From NCBI GenBank assembly GCA_039028635.1, contig JBCCHV010000015.1:1-64000 (forward strand): a stretch of DNA of 64,000 nucleotides, given 5' to 3'. Source of the stretch: Acidobacteriota bacterium. GTDB taxonomy: Bacteria; Acidobacteriota; Thermoanaerobaculia; Multivoradales; JBCCEF01. The translations under genes and the position numbers were made by a program. The notes beneath the pieces are model-generated. The model was not told the origin of the DNA and ran no database searches. It saw nothing but the letters and a program-made list of their open reading frames with translations. Shown here piece after piece: positions 25,459 to 33,690 of this stretch (positions within the stretch are counted from its first letter, which is position 1; every line of letters begins with the position of its first letter).

Positions 25459-27306
25459 TCACGTCGCCGCGCCGAGGAGGTCGTCGAGGGTGCGCTGGGA
25501 CACGGCGTGATAGCCCGGACGGGCCTGTTGGTAGATCGCGTTGGCGCGCTGGCGACCTTCCGGGCTGGCGATCAGGGCGCGGTAGAGAGGGACCAGGAAC
25601 TTGCGCCGCCCGACGGTGGTGAGGAACTCCTCGAGGGCCTCGTCGACGGCGCCGTAGCCGGCCCCGACGGCGCGCTCGAACCAGAGGGCCGCGATCTCCG
25701 AGTTGCCGGTCGAGGTGAGGTCGAAGCGCCGGTCGAGCTCGGCGAAGCGCTCCGCCGGCAAGTCCTCCGGCAGGGCGCGCAGGAAGCGCAGCCACTCGTG
25801 GGCGGTCCAGCCCTCCGGGTCGAGCTCGCCGCCGGCCAGCCAGGCCTCCCCCTGGGCGTCGACGGCCGCGAAACGCTCCGAGGTGGGGACCTGCAGACTG
25901 GCGGGAATGCCGGCACCGAAGATCCACTCGCGCACTCCCAGGCTCTCGAGCTCTGCAGCTGGTATCAGGTACTGCTCGAGGTCGGCGAGGAAGACTTCGG
26001 TGGTGACCGGCCGAAAGGCGTGACGATCGAAGTAAGCCCGCAGAAACTCGTCCCAGGCTTCGCGGCCCACCGACTGCTCGAGGTAGCGCAGCAGGAAACG
26101 GCCCTTCTCATAGGCGATGTTGGTCATCCCGTCGTCCGGATCACGGCCTGCGAGGTCGAGGCGAAGATGGGTGTCCGCCGCGTCGCTGCCGAGGTCTTCG
26201 ACCTCCGCCTCGAGATCCTGGTAACCGAGGGAAACCAGCATGTCCGACACTTCGGGGCCCTCGATGGCCTCCATCAGACGGCCTTCGAAATAGGTGGTGA
26301 AGCCCTCATTGAGCCAAAAGTCGTTCCACGAGGCATTGGTGGCGAGGTTGCCGGACCATGAGTGGGCGAGCTCGTGGGCGATCAGCGACACCAGCGAGCG
26401 ATCGCCGGCCAGAATGGTGGGGGTGGCGAAGGTCAGGCGGGGATTCTCCATTCCGCCGAAGGGGAAGCTGGGCGGCAGGACGAGAATGTCGTATCGGCCC
26501 CAGCGATAGGGGCCATAGAGGGCCTCGGCGCTCTCCATCATGCGCGGCGTATCGGCGAACTCCCAGGCCGCGGCTGCCAGGGTCTGGGGCTCGGCATAGA
26601 CGCCATTGCGCTCGTCGAGGGCCTCGAAGGCGAGGTCTCCGACCGCCAGGGCGAGGAGGTAGGACGGGATCGCCTGCGGCATCTCGAACTCGTAGATCCC
26701 TTCGGCGTTGCGCTCGACCGGATTCTCGGCGCTCATCAGGGCGAGGAGCTGGGGTGGCACCTGGAGCCGCGCCTCGTAGGTCATGCGAACCGCCGGTGTG
26801 TCCTGGCAGGGGACCCAGGTGCGGGCCAGGATGGCCTGCGACTGGGTGAACAAGAAGGGGTGCTCGCCGCCGGCCGTCTGGCGCGGCTCGAGCCACTGCA
26901 CGGCCGCCGCCTCGGGCGAGGTCTGGTAGTCGACGTGAATGCGCTCCGTGGACGGTGGCAGGCCGACGGTGAGGGCCTGTCCGAGGGTGCCGATCTCGTC
27001 GCCGAGGGTGAAGCTCAGGGGATTGCCGGCGTCGTCTTCGACGGCCTCGATGGTGAGGTCGCGGGTATCCAGGACGACCTCCGCGGCCTGGTGTCCGGGA
27101 GTCAGCGAGAGGGAGGCGCGTCCCTTCAGCCGGCGAGCCTCGAAGTCGACCTCGAGATCGAGGGCGAGATGCTCGACGGCGACTTCGTCCGGGCGCGAGA
27201 AAGAGTGCAGGGTGGTGTCCTCGGGGACTTCGGTGATCACCTCCGCGGGGGCACAGCCGAAGGCGAAGAGTCCGAGAGAAAGGAGCGCAATCGATGTCTT
27301 GAACAT
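25459..27306 (-). CDS. M1 family metallopeptidase, leukotriene A4 hydrolase-like lipoprotein
   Basis: This 615-residue exported aminopeptidase has a lipoprotein signal with Cys18 (LFAFGC). The exopeptidase motif FGGMENP is at 283-289, and the zinc site H311, H315 and E334 fits HExxHx18E. A C-terminal helical domain as in leukotriene A4 hydrolase follows. It probably trims N-terminal residues from peptides in the periplasm. The ATG at 27306 has GGAGG upstream. It lies downstream of the isoprenoid operon with a 123-bp gap and is likely a separate unit. Confidence 0.93.
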   Translation of the reverse strand: MFKTSIALLSLGLFAFGCAPAEVITEVPEDTTLHSFSRPDEVAVEHLALDLEVDFEARRLKGRASLSLTPGHQAAEVVLDTRDLTIEAVEDDAGNPLSFTLGDEIGTLGQALTVGLPPSTERIHVDYQTSPEAAAVQWLEPRQTAGGEHPFLFTQSQAILARTWVPCQDTPAVRMTYEARLQVPPQLLALMSAENPVERNAEGIYEFEMPQAIPSYLLALAVGDLAFEALDERNGVYAEPQTLAAAAWEFADTPRMMESAEALYGPYRWGRYDILVLPPSFPFGGMENPRLTFATPTILAGDRSLVSLIAHELAHSWSGNLATNASWNDFWLNEGFTTYFEGRLMEAIEGPEVSDMLVSLGYQDLEAEVEDLGSDAADTHLRLDLAGRDPDDGMTNIAYEKGRFLLRYLEQSVGREAWDEFLRAYFDRHAFRPVTTEVFLADLEQYLIPAAELESLGVREWIFGAGIPASLQVPTSERFAAVDAQGEAWLAGGELDPEGWTAHEWLRFLRALPEDLPAERFAELDRRFDLTSTGNSEIAALWFERAVGAGYGAVDEALEEFLTTVGRRKFLVPLYRALIASPEGRQRANAIYQQARPGYHAVSQRTLDDLLGAAT

Positions 27307-27429
27307 GGGGTCATCCTCCGACTCGGACCGACGGCTTCGGCGTCGTCCGAAGTTTGGGCGCGATCGGGGTTTGGTCCCGATCCAGCGGAATCCTACTAGG
27401 CGATCGAGGTTGGCGGGGCAGAGGCGCGA

Positions 27430-28365
27430 TCAGGAGCTGAGGGCGGCCGGCACTTCGACCGCCGGACGCTCGGCACCGATCGCCTCTTCCATCGCGGCGA
27501 CGATGGCGAAGACCTCTTCACGGGTCAGCTTGGCGCCAGCACCGCGCGCCTCGACCCGGTCGAGAGTGGCCCAGGCGAGGCGCACCGGCAGCGCCGTGAA
27601 CGCCACCAGGCCGTGCTCGGCGCCGGACCGCTGCAGAGTCTGGACGTACTCCGTGGCTGCCACCAAGTCCTGCCGCGCCCGCTCGAAGACCTGCTCGAGC
27701 TGCACACCCGGGGGGAGAAAGCGTCGCCCCTCGACGGCATCGTCGGCGGCGTCCTTGAGGATGTTGGTCAGCTGGAGGCCTTCGCCGAAGGACCGGGCGC
27801 GGGCGGCGAGGGCCGGCCCGGCGGCGGTGAGGGCGGATCGGTCGAGCAGGAAGAGGTCGGTCAACAGCTCGCCGACGATGCCGGCGACGATGTAGCAGTA
27901 CTCCACCAGATCGTCCATGTCGCGCAGCTCGAGGTCGCCCACGTCGTTGGCGCGCTGGACGAAGTCGGCCATTCCGCGAGTGGTCCGCCGGGTGTGGTGG
28001 CCGATGATGCGGCGGGCTTGCGGCGAAAGCTCGAGGAAGGCGTCGAGCACCGCCGGCACCTCGGCGACGAGCTCGAGGTAGCCGGCGTGGGCGCTGGGTA
28101 GCTCGCGGCGCCACTCCTGGGCCAGCCGGCGCGCCAGGCCGGCGTCCGGAGCGGCGAGTAGCTGGTCGAACTCGGCGAGGGCCGAGCGCCGGCGTTCGCG
28201 GGTCCAGACGGCGGCGTCTTCGAAGGTGTCGGCGATGCGGAACAGCAGGTAGGCGATGGTGACTTCGCGGCGCGTCGGTTCCGGCAGCAGGGGAATCGAC
28301 AGCGCGAAGGTGCGGCTGGTTTTTTCCAGCAGGAGATCGAGATCGGGTAGGGAGGTCACCGGCAC
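27430..28365 (-). CDS. Squalene/phytoene synthase family protein
   Basis: This 311-residue prenyl head-to-head synthase joins two farnesyl or geranylgeranyl diphosphates. The first Asp-rich site is RIADTFEDA near residue 43 and the second is NILKDAADDAVEGRRFLP near 200; YCYIVAGIVGELLTDLF near 150 is also conserved. The layout is closer to squalene synthase than to carotenoid synthases, but the product cannot be assigned from sequence alone. It is the last gene of the leftward isoprenoid operon, 31 nt after the isopentenyl phosphate kinase gene. The intervening gap holds one arm of the CTAG repeat family. The start is a GTG. Confidence 0.9.
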   Translation of the reverse strand: MPVTSLPDLDLLLEKTSRTFALSIPLLPEPTRREVTIAYLLFRIADTFEDAAVWTRERRRSALAEFDQLLAAPDAGLARRLAQEWRRELPSAHAGYLELVAEVPAVLDAFLELSPQARRIIGHHTRRTTRGMADFVQRANDVGDLELRDMDDLVEYCYIVAGIVGELLTDLFLLDRSALTAAGPALAARARSFGEGLQLTNILKDAADDAVEGRRFLPPGVQLEQVFERARQDLVAATEYVQTLQRSGAEHGLVAFTALPVRLAWATLDRVEARGAGAKLTREEVFAIVAAMEEAIGAERPAVEVPAALSS

Positions 28366-28377
28366 CGCAGGGTATCA

Positions 28378-28400
28378 GACTTTTTTCAGCAACCTGCTAG
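28378..28400. repeat. Single arm of the CTAG inverted-repeat family on a stop codon
   Basis: GACTTTTTTCAGCAACCTG followed by CTAG matches the right arm of the element at 41-228. The CTA at 28397-28399 is the complement of the TAG stop of the isopentenyl phosphate kinase gene. No second arm or internal hairpin is present, so this is either a minimal copy or a remnant. Confidence 0.6.
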
Positions 28401-29245
28401 CTCAAGTCGAGGGCCGGGATGCGGGTGCCGGGGATGGGCTCGCCGCGCAGGGCGCGGGTCAGGTGACCGGCGACGCGGCCGTCGAAGATGAGCGACTCGA
28501 CCCCCCGGCGGGCGAGCTCGAAGGCGGAGCGCACGCGGTGTTCCATGCCGCCGGTGACGTCGGTACCGGAGGCCCCGGCGAGGGAGGACGGCAGGGTTCC
28601 CGGGGTGAGCTCCGGCAGGAGCCGGTCGGCGTGGTCGAGGACGCCCGCGGTCTCGCCCAACCAGAGGGCCCGAACCGGCGTCTTTCCCCAGCGCGGCAGG
28701 GTGGTGGCGAGGGCCATGAAGATGGTCTCGGTGGAGCAGATGGCGATGCCTTGACGGCGGTCGAGGACGACGTCGCCGTAGACCGTCGGCAGGAGCCCAT
28801 GGTCGAGGCTGTGCACCAGCGGCTCGGTGAAGACTTCGACCACGGAGCGTTCTTCGCACACCATGAAGCTCGACGGGGCGAGGGAGAAGGGATGGGCCCC
28901 GGCGGTCTCGAGGGCGCCGACCACCCGGCGATGGAGGGCGGCGGCCAAGCCCTGGGTCTCGGAGACACCGCTCCTCTGCTCGTCCCGGCGGAGGCCGTCA
29001 CGCAGACCGTGGCGGTGCGCCGCGACATGACCGAAGGAGCCGCTGCCGTGGCCCAGGACGACGTGGGCAGGTCTTTCCGAAAGGGCTGCGGCGAGCTCTT
29101 CGGCGAGGCCGGCGATGACCTCCGGGCGGGCGGTCTCGGCCTGCCCCTTGTCGGTGATCAGGCTGCCTCCCAGCTTGACGAAGATCACTTCCTCGTCGAG
29201 ACCGGCGGGGTGGCCCGGGAGGGGGGCTGGCGAAGCGTCCGTCAC
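28397..29245 (-). CDS. ipk: Isopentenyl phosphate kinase (IPK)
   Basis: This 282-residue amino acid kinase-fold enzyme phosphorylates isopentenyl phosphate to IPP. The N-terminal FVKLGGSLITDK carries Lys24, and GHGSGSFGH (65-73) ends in His73. That residue aligns with the His of the GAFGH motif in Methanocaldococcus IPK, which distinguishes IPK from other amino acid kinases. TVYGDVVLDRRQGIAICSTE and GTDVTGGMEHRVRSAFEL are further family blocks. The GTG start overlaps the decarboxylase stop by 4 nt. IPK is typical of archaea and is known in a few Chloroflexi and in plants. Its TAG stop lies in a repeat arm. Confidence 0.9.
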   Translation of the reverse strand: MTDASPAPLPGHPAGLDEEVIFVKLGGSLITDKGQAETARPEVIAGLAEELAAALSERPAHVVLGHGSGSFGHVAAHRHGLRDGLRRDEQRSGVSETQGLAAALHRRVVGALETAGAHPFSLAPSSFMVCEERSVVEVFTEPLVHSLDHGLLPTVYGDVVLDRRQGIAICSTETIFMALATTLPRWGKTPVRALWLGETAGVLDHADRLLPELTPGTLPSSLAGASGTDVTGGMEHRVRSAFELARRGVESLIFDGRVAGHLTRALRGEPIPGTRIPALDLS

Positions 29246-30258
29246 AGCAGGTGGTCCTGGTTGAACCGGGGGCCCGATCCACAGTGGTCGCGCAGCACGT
29301 TTCGAACCCCCGGCAGGGCCTCGAGCCGGGCGTCGGCTTCCTCGTCATGGCCCGGCGGACAGAGCACGTGGACGTTGGCTCCGGCGTCCATGGTGGCGTA
29401 GACCGGCAGGCCGGCATCGTGCCGCAGATTACGCACCGCCGCCAGCACTTCGAGGGTCGCCGGCGTCCAATAGAAGATCGCCGGGCGCGACGACATGGCG
29501 ATCAGGTGGAGCTCGATGGCCTCCTCTTCGATCACCGGCCCGAGGCGCTCGATGTCGCGTTCGCGCAGGCCGCGGCGGACCTCTTCGAGGCGCCGCGGCA
29601 GCTCCGTCAGTCGGCGCGCGAAGTGCGGGCTGCTATGGCAGGCCCGGTGACCGTCGAGGGAAGACACCGCCTTCGGACCGGTTTCGACGATCGCCACCAG
29701 GTCGTGCAGCGGCCAGTGGTCGGAGGGCAGGATCTGCTCGGCCCAGGGATCGTCTTCCGGCGCCGCGGGCCCTGGCCACTCGACGAAGCCGCCTTCGAGG
29801 GAGCGGGAGGCCGAGCCGGAGCCGCTGGCGCGAGCCAGCAGGGAGAGCTGGTGCGTTTCCGCCTCGCGACCCAGGGCGCGAACCGTCGCCAGGGTGAGGG
29901 CGGCGAAGCCGGAGGCCGAAGAAGCGATGCCGGCGGCACTCGGAAAGCTGTTGCGGGTGGCGACCCGCAGGCGGCCGCGGCGGTCGGCCCAGCGGCGCAG
30001 CCGTTCGAGGTGCTGGACGGCGCGCTCGGCGAAGGCGGCGCTCGCCGGCCGGCTCTGGCCGTGATCGTCCACCAGCCAGACCTCGTCGGCGCCGGGATGG
30101 TCCTCGTCGAAGCACACGGTGGTGGTCGAGCGGCAGCGCTCGAGGGTCATCGACAAGGAGCGATTGCTGGGCAGAACCCGCTCGAGATCGCGGGCACCCC
30201 AATACTTGATCAAGGCGATGTTCGAGGGCGCGCTGGCGGTGGCCCGGCCGGTGGTCAT
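29242..30258 (-). CDS. Mevalonate phosphate or diphosphate decarboxylase (GHMP family)
   Basis: This 338-residue member of the diphosphomevalonate decarboxylase family makes either isopentenyl phosphate or IPP. It has APSNIALIKYWGARD (11-24), LPSNRSLSMTL (29-39), the phosphate loop FPSAAGIASSASG (105-117), SGSGSASRSLEGGF with Arg152, and the catalytic Asp291 in MDAGANVHVL. Residue 22 is Ala where yeast diphosphomevalonate decarboxylase has Lys (KYWGK), and the usual DAGPN is DAGAN. With an isopentenyl phosphate kinase next door and no phosphomevalonate kinase, mevalonate 5-phosphate is a plausible substrate. The ATG at 30258 overlaps the kinase stop by 4 nt. Confidence 0.88.
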   Translation of the reverse strand: MTTGRATASAPSNIALIKYWGARDLERVLPSNRSLSMTLERCRSTTTVCFDEDHPGADEVWLVDDHGQSRPASAAFAERAVQHLERLRRWADRRGRLRVATRNSFPSAAGIASSASGFAALTLATVRALGREAETHQLSLLARASGSGSASRSLEGGFVEWPGPAAPEDDPWAEQILPSDHWPLHDLVAIVETGPKAVSSLDGHRACHSSPHFARRLTELPRRLEEVRRGLRERDIERLGPVIEEEAIELHLIAMSSRPAIFYWTPATLEVLAAVRNLRHDAGLPVYATMDAGANVHVLCPPGHDEEADARLEALPGVRNVLRDHCGSGPRFNQDHLL

Positions 30259-31367
30259 GGAGCGATCTCCTGGCGCTGCACTTCGAGGCCCGGCGCCCCC
30301 AGGGCGACCGGGTAGGGAGTGAGGTGAGACAGACCGTCCCAGCCGGCGAGGCGGGCTGGATCGGGGTGATAGACCAGCAAACAGCCGGCGGCGGTGCCGC
30401 TGAGGGCACCGGCACCGGAGATCTTGGCGGCGCCGCCTTGGGCCTCGATCGCTCGCACCAGGGCGCGCACCGGTGCCGGCACCACCCCGAGCTCTTCGAG
30501 GGCGCGCTGGCAGGCGGTGATCAGCTGGCAAAGGAGGGCGCCGTCCTCGCTGTTGCTGGCGAGCTCTCGGCGCAACCCCTCGGTGGCCTCCCGAATGATC
30601 TCGAAGACTCGATGGCTGGCTTGCGGAGCGGCGGCGACGTGCTCGCGCACCGCCGCCACGACGGTGCCGGTGGATTCCGCCGGGGCGCCGGTCTGGAAGA
30701 TCCGCAGGTGCTCGAGAGCCGGCGAGCGCAGCTCACAGGCAGCCCGGCGGCCCTCCGCCGGCTCGGTCCACAGGATGCCACCGTGAATCACCGTGGCGCC
30801 ATCGATTCCCGAGGGAGTGCCGTGCTGGCGCCGTTCGACCTCGAGGGCGATGCGCTCGATCTCCGCCAGCCCCGCGGGGGCGCTGCGCAGCGCCAGGTAG
30901 CCGGCGACCAAGGCGACGGCGGCGGCGGCGGAGCTGCCGAAGCCGGCACCCACCGGCAGGCGAGTCTCGACTCGAGCGGAGATCGACGGGCCGTGGCTCT
31001 CGCCCAGGAAAGCCGCCGCCTCGCCGAGGGCGATGCGCGCCAGGTGTCCGGCGCTGTCCTGCTGCGGGCTGACGAAAGGGGTGCGCCGGGGGGCCGAAAA
31101 CCAGCTTTCCCAACGCTCCCGGGCGGCCTGCGTGTAGGCGACGATCTCCTGCCAGGGAACGCGCGAGTCGACGGTCAAGGCCGGCACCGCGAGGTGGACC
31201 CGCTCCGGTCGTTCCGGCTCGGGGCCGCGCAGGGCGGCCGTCAGACGCAGATCGATGGCGGCTACCAGCGCAGGGTAGCCGTAGACCGCGGCATGCTCGC
31301 CCATCAGGATGAGTTTCCCGGGGACGGACGCCGTCGCGCGCCAGGCCGCCGGAGTGGTCTCCGGCAT
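30255..31367 (-). CDS. mvk: Mevalonate kinase (GHMP family)
   Basis: This 370-residue kinase phosphorylates mevalonate to mevalonate 5-phosphate. Motifs are PGKLILMGEHAAVYGYP at the N-terminus, the ATP loop LPVGAGFGSSAAAAVAL near residue 135, HGTPSGIDGATVIHGGILW near 178, and the C-terminal KISGAGALSGTAAGCLLVY. The HGxPSGxD block supports mevalonate over phosphomevalonate kinase. No second GHMP kinase that could act on mevalonate phosphate is found in the operon. The start is ATG at 31367, 23 nt after the HMG-CoA reductase stop. Confidence 0.9.
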   Translation of the reverse strand: MPETTPAAWRATASVPGKLILMGEHAAVYGYPALVAAIDLRLTAALRGPEPERPERVHLAVPALTVDSRVPWQEIVAYTQAARERWESWFSAPRRTPFVSPQQDSAGHLARIALGEAAAFLGESHGPSISARVETRLPVGAGFGSSAAAAVALVAGYLALRSAPAGLAEIERIALEVERRQHGTPSGIDGATVIHGGILWTEPAEGRRAACELRSPALEHLRIFQTGAPAESTGTVVAAVREHVAAAPQASHRVFEIIREATEGLRRELASNSEDGALLCQLITACQRALEELGVVPAPVRALVRAIEAQGGAAKISGAGALSGTAAGCLLVYHPDPARLAGWDGLSHLTPYPVALGAPGLEVQRQEIAP

Positions 31368-31390
31368 GACTCGAGGCTCTCGTGGCGCCG

Positions 31391-32659
31391 TCAGCGAGCG
31401 CCTTCTTCGCCCCGGCCGAGGCGCTCGTGGGCGCGGGCCAGGTCCTGGGACGTGAAAGCCGCCATCAGCGACAGCTCGCCGGCGAGAACGGCCCCGGCGA
31501 GAATCTCCGCCAGGCGACCGGCGGCGGTGCCGGGGCGCTCCGCATCGGCCTCGACGCCGAGCAGCGCCAGGCCTTCACTCTGAGTCGCCAATGGCGTGCC
31601 GCCGCCGACGGCGCCGAGGGGCAGGTCGGGCATGTAGACCGAGGCGTAGACCGCCTCCGGCCCGCGCGGCTCGATGCAGGTCACCCCCAGGGAGCCTTCG
31701 ACGACATGGGCCGGATCCTGGCCGGTGGCGAGGAAGAAGGCCGCGATGACGTTGGCGTAGTGGGCGTTGAAGCCCTTCGAAGCGGCGGCGATGGAGCCCA
31801 GCAGATTCTTGCGATACTGCGCCTCCACCAGATCGCGGGCGGTGGTCTTGAGATAACGCTTGAGCACCGGCCCTTCGATCACCACCTCGGCGAACAGGCG
31901 CCGTCCCCGCCCTTCGAGGAAGTTGATGCCGGCGGGCTTCTTGTCGACGCAGACATTGCCGGACAGGGCGATGCACTCGACTCCGGTGCCGGGCTCGATG
32001 AGCTCGCGGACGACCCGGTCGCAGGCGATGGTGGCCATGTTCATGCCCATGGCGTCGCCGGTGTCGAAGCGGAAGCGCAAGAAGACCGAGGTGCCGAAAT
32101 AGGAGGGTCGGATGTCGAGCAGTCGCAGGAAGCGGCTGGTGCCTTCGGTGAAGGTGCGAATCTCTTCCTCGTGCTCCTCGACCCAGGCGACGAACTCGCG
32201 GCTCTGGTCGATGCCGGAGGTGCGGAAGGCGGGGGCCCGGGTCATGCCGACATGGTCGACCCGCACGGTGGCGCCGCCGGCCTCTCGGATGGCGGCGCAG
32301 CCGCGGTTGGTGCTCGCCACCAGGGCGGCCTCGGTGGTCGCCAGGGGAGCGAAGACATCGCCGTCGACGTGCTCACCCTTGAGCCGCAGCGGGCCGATCA
32401 CGCCGACCGGGATCTGGGCCGCTCCGATGAAGTTCTCGCAGTTGCGTCGCGCCGCGCGCTCGGCATCGAGGCTGTAGCGACCGAGGTGCTCGAGGGAGGC
32501 ACCGGTCAGGCGACTCAGGGCTTCGCGACGGAGGCGCGCCTCTTCGTCGGCGGACAGCCCCTCGGGCATTTGGTGGAAACGACGCTGGCCCCGCGCCAGC
32601 TCATCCGCGAGATCATCAGTGATTTCTTGCATTCGCGCTGTCGCCTGGGTCTTGTTCAT
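31391..32659 (-). CDS. hmgA: Hydroxymethylglutaryl-CoA reductase, class I-like
   Basis: This 422-residue soluble enzyme reduces HMG-CoA to mevalonate. ENFIGAAQIPVGVIGPL near residue 75, ATTEAALVASTNRG near 107, GDAMGMNM (cofactor site) near 208, SGNVCVDKKPAGINFLEGRG near 235 and ATGQDPAHVVEGS near 300 follow the class I (archaeal/eukaryotic) pattern rather than bacterial class II. There is no membrane domain. It is placed between the IPP isomerase and mevalonate kinase genes with a 4-nt overlap on the isomerase side. HMG-CoA synthase is not in the window. Confidence 0.94.
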   Translation of the reverse strand: MNKTQATARMQEITDDLADELARGQRRFHQMPEGLSADEEARLRREALSRLTGASLEHLGRYSLDAERAARRNCENFIGAAQIPVGVIGPLRLKGEHVDGDVFAPLATTEAALVASTNRGCAAIREAGGATVRVDHVGMTRAPAFRTSGIDQSREFVAWVEEHEEEIRTFTEGTSRFLRLLDIRPSYFGTSVFLRFRFDTGDAMGMNMATIACDRVVRELIEPGTGVECIALSGNVCVDKKPAGINFLEGRGRRLFAEVVIEGPVLKRYLKTTARDLVEAQYRKNLLGSIAAASKGFNAHYANVIAAFFLATGQDPAHVVEGSLGVTCIEPRGPEAVYASVYMPDLPLGAVGGGTPLATQSEGLALLGVEADAERPGTAAGRLAEILAGAVLAGELSLMAAFTSQDLARAHERLGRGEEGAR

Positions 32660-33690
32660 GACTCGGACCTCTTGGTAATCCTGACCTGACGGAGCTCGGC
32701 GATCTTCTGGGCACCTACGCAGAACATCGCGATCTCGAGCTCCCGGAGAGTGCGCTCGATCATTTCAATGACTTTTTCTGGCGACTCCATGGCCGCCGCG
32801 AGGAAGGGATATGCCATGCCTGCCAGGTCCGCGCCGAGGGCGAGGGCCTTTGCGATATCGATGCCGTTGCGCAGACCGCCGCTGCCGATCACGGTGGCCC
32901 CGGGCACCCGCTGGCAGGCGAGAATCGACTGCGGCGTGCTCAGCCCCCAGTCGCCGAAGAGCTGGCCGAGGTCGAGATCGTCGGCCCGCGCCGCTTCGAT
33001 GCGGGCCCAACTGGTCCCGCCAACGCCGGCGGTGTCGAGGATTCGGACACCGCGGGCCACCAGCTTGCGGGCGAGGTCCTCGGAAATTCCGCTGCCCACT
33101 TCTTTCGCGATCACCGGCACCTCGAGCTCCCGGGCGACCGCTTCGACCTTGTCGAGGAGGCCCCGGAAGTTGCACTGGCCCTCGGGCTGAATCGCTTCCT
33201 GCAGCGGGTTGAGATGCAGCACCAGGGCGTCGGCGGCGATCATCTCCACCGCCTGACGACATTCGTCGATGCCGAAGCCGTAGTTGAGCTGAACGGCGCC
33301 GAGGTTGGCCAGCAGGGGCACGCTGGGAGCCGCCTCGCGGACCAGGAAGCTGGCGCTGGTGGCGGGCTCCTCGAGGGCCTTGCGCTGCGAGCCCACGCCG
33401 ACCGCGATCTGGCAGCGCTCGGCGGCGATGGCGAGATTGTGGTTGATCTTCGAAGCCACCTCGGTGCCGCCGGTCATGCAGGAGATCAGCAGCGGTGCCC
33501 GCAGCTTCTTGCCGAGGAAGGTCACCGAGGTGTCGATGGCGGCGAGGTCGAGCTCCGGCAGGGCGGCGTGCTCGAGAACGTAGTCCTCGAAGAAGGAGTG
33601 GCGCTCCTGCATGCGCTCCTCGAGGGCGAGGCGGATGTGATCCGCCTTGCGGTCCTCGGTGGCGGCGCTGGAGGGGGCTCGGTGGCTCAT
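32656..33690 (-). CDS. fni: Type 2 isopentenyl-diphosphate delta-isomerase (FMN-dependent)
   Basis: This 344-residue TIM-barrel flavoenzyme interconverts IPP and DMAPP. Family blocks are RKADHIRLAL, LLISCMTGG, AVGVGSQRKAL, LHLNPLQEAIQPEGQ, VIAKEVGSGIS, GVGGTSWARIE and GSGGLRNGIDIAKALALGA. Type 2 isomerases usually accompany mevalonate pathways, in agreement with the operon. The start overlaps the polyprenyl synthase stop by 4 nt, and its end overlaps hmgA. Confidence 0.95.
   Translation of the reverse strand: MSHRAPSSAATEDRKADHIRLALEERMQERHSFFEDYVLEHAALPELDLAAIDTSVTFLGKKLRAPLLISCMTGGTEVASKINHNLAIAAERCQIAVGVGSQRKALEEPATSASFLVREAAPSVPLLANLGAVQLNYGFGIDECRQAVEMIAADALVLHLNPLQEAIQPEGQCNFRGLLDKVEAVARELEVPVIAKEVGSGISEDLARKLVARGVRILDTAGVGGTSWARIEAARADDLDLGQLFGDWGLSTPQSILACQRVPGATVIGSGGLRNGIDIAKALALGADLAGMAYPFLAAAMESPEKVIEMIERTLRELEIAMFCVGAQKIAELRQVRITKRSES

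Noticed and set aside
28397-29245. IPK gene as acetylglutamate, glutamate 5-kinase or fosfomycin kinase
   Set aside because: The GxGSFGH block with its terminal His and the operon of mevalonate genes are specific to isopentenyl phosphate kinase. Glutamate kinases lack this block.
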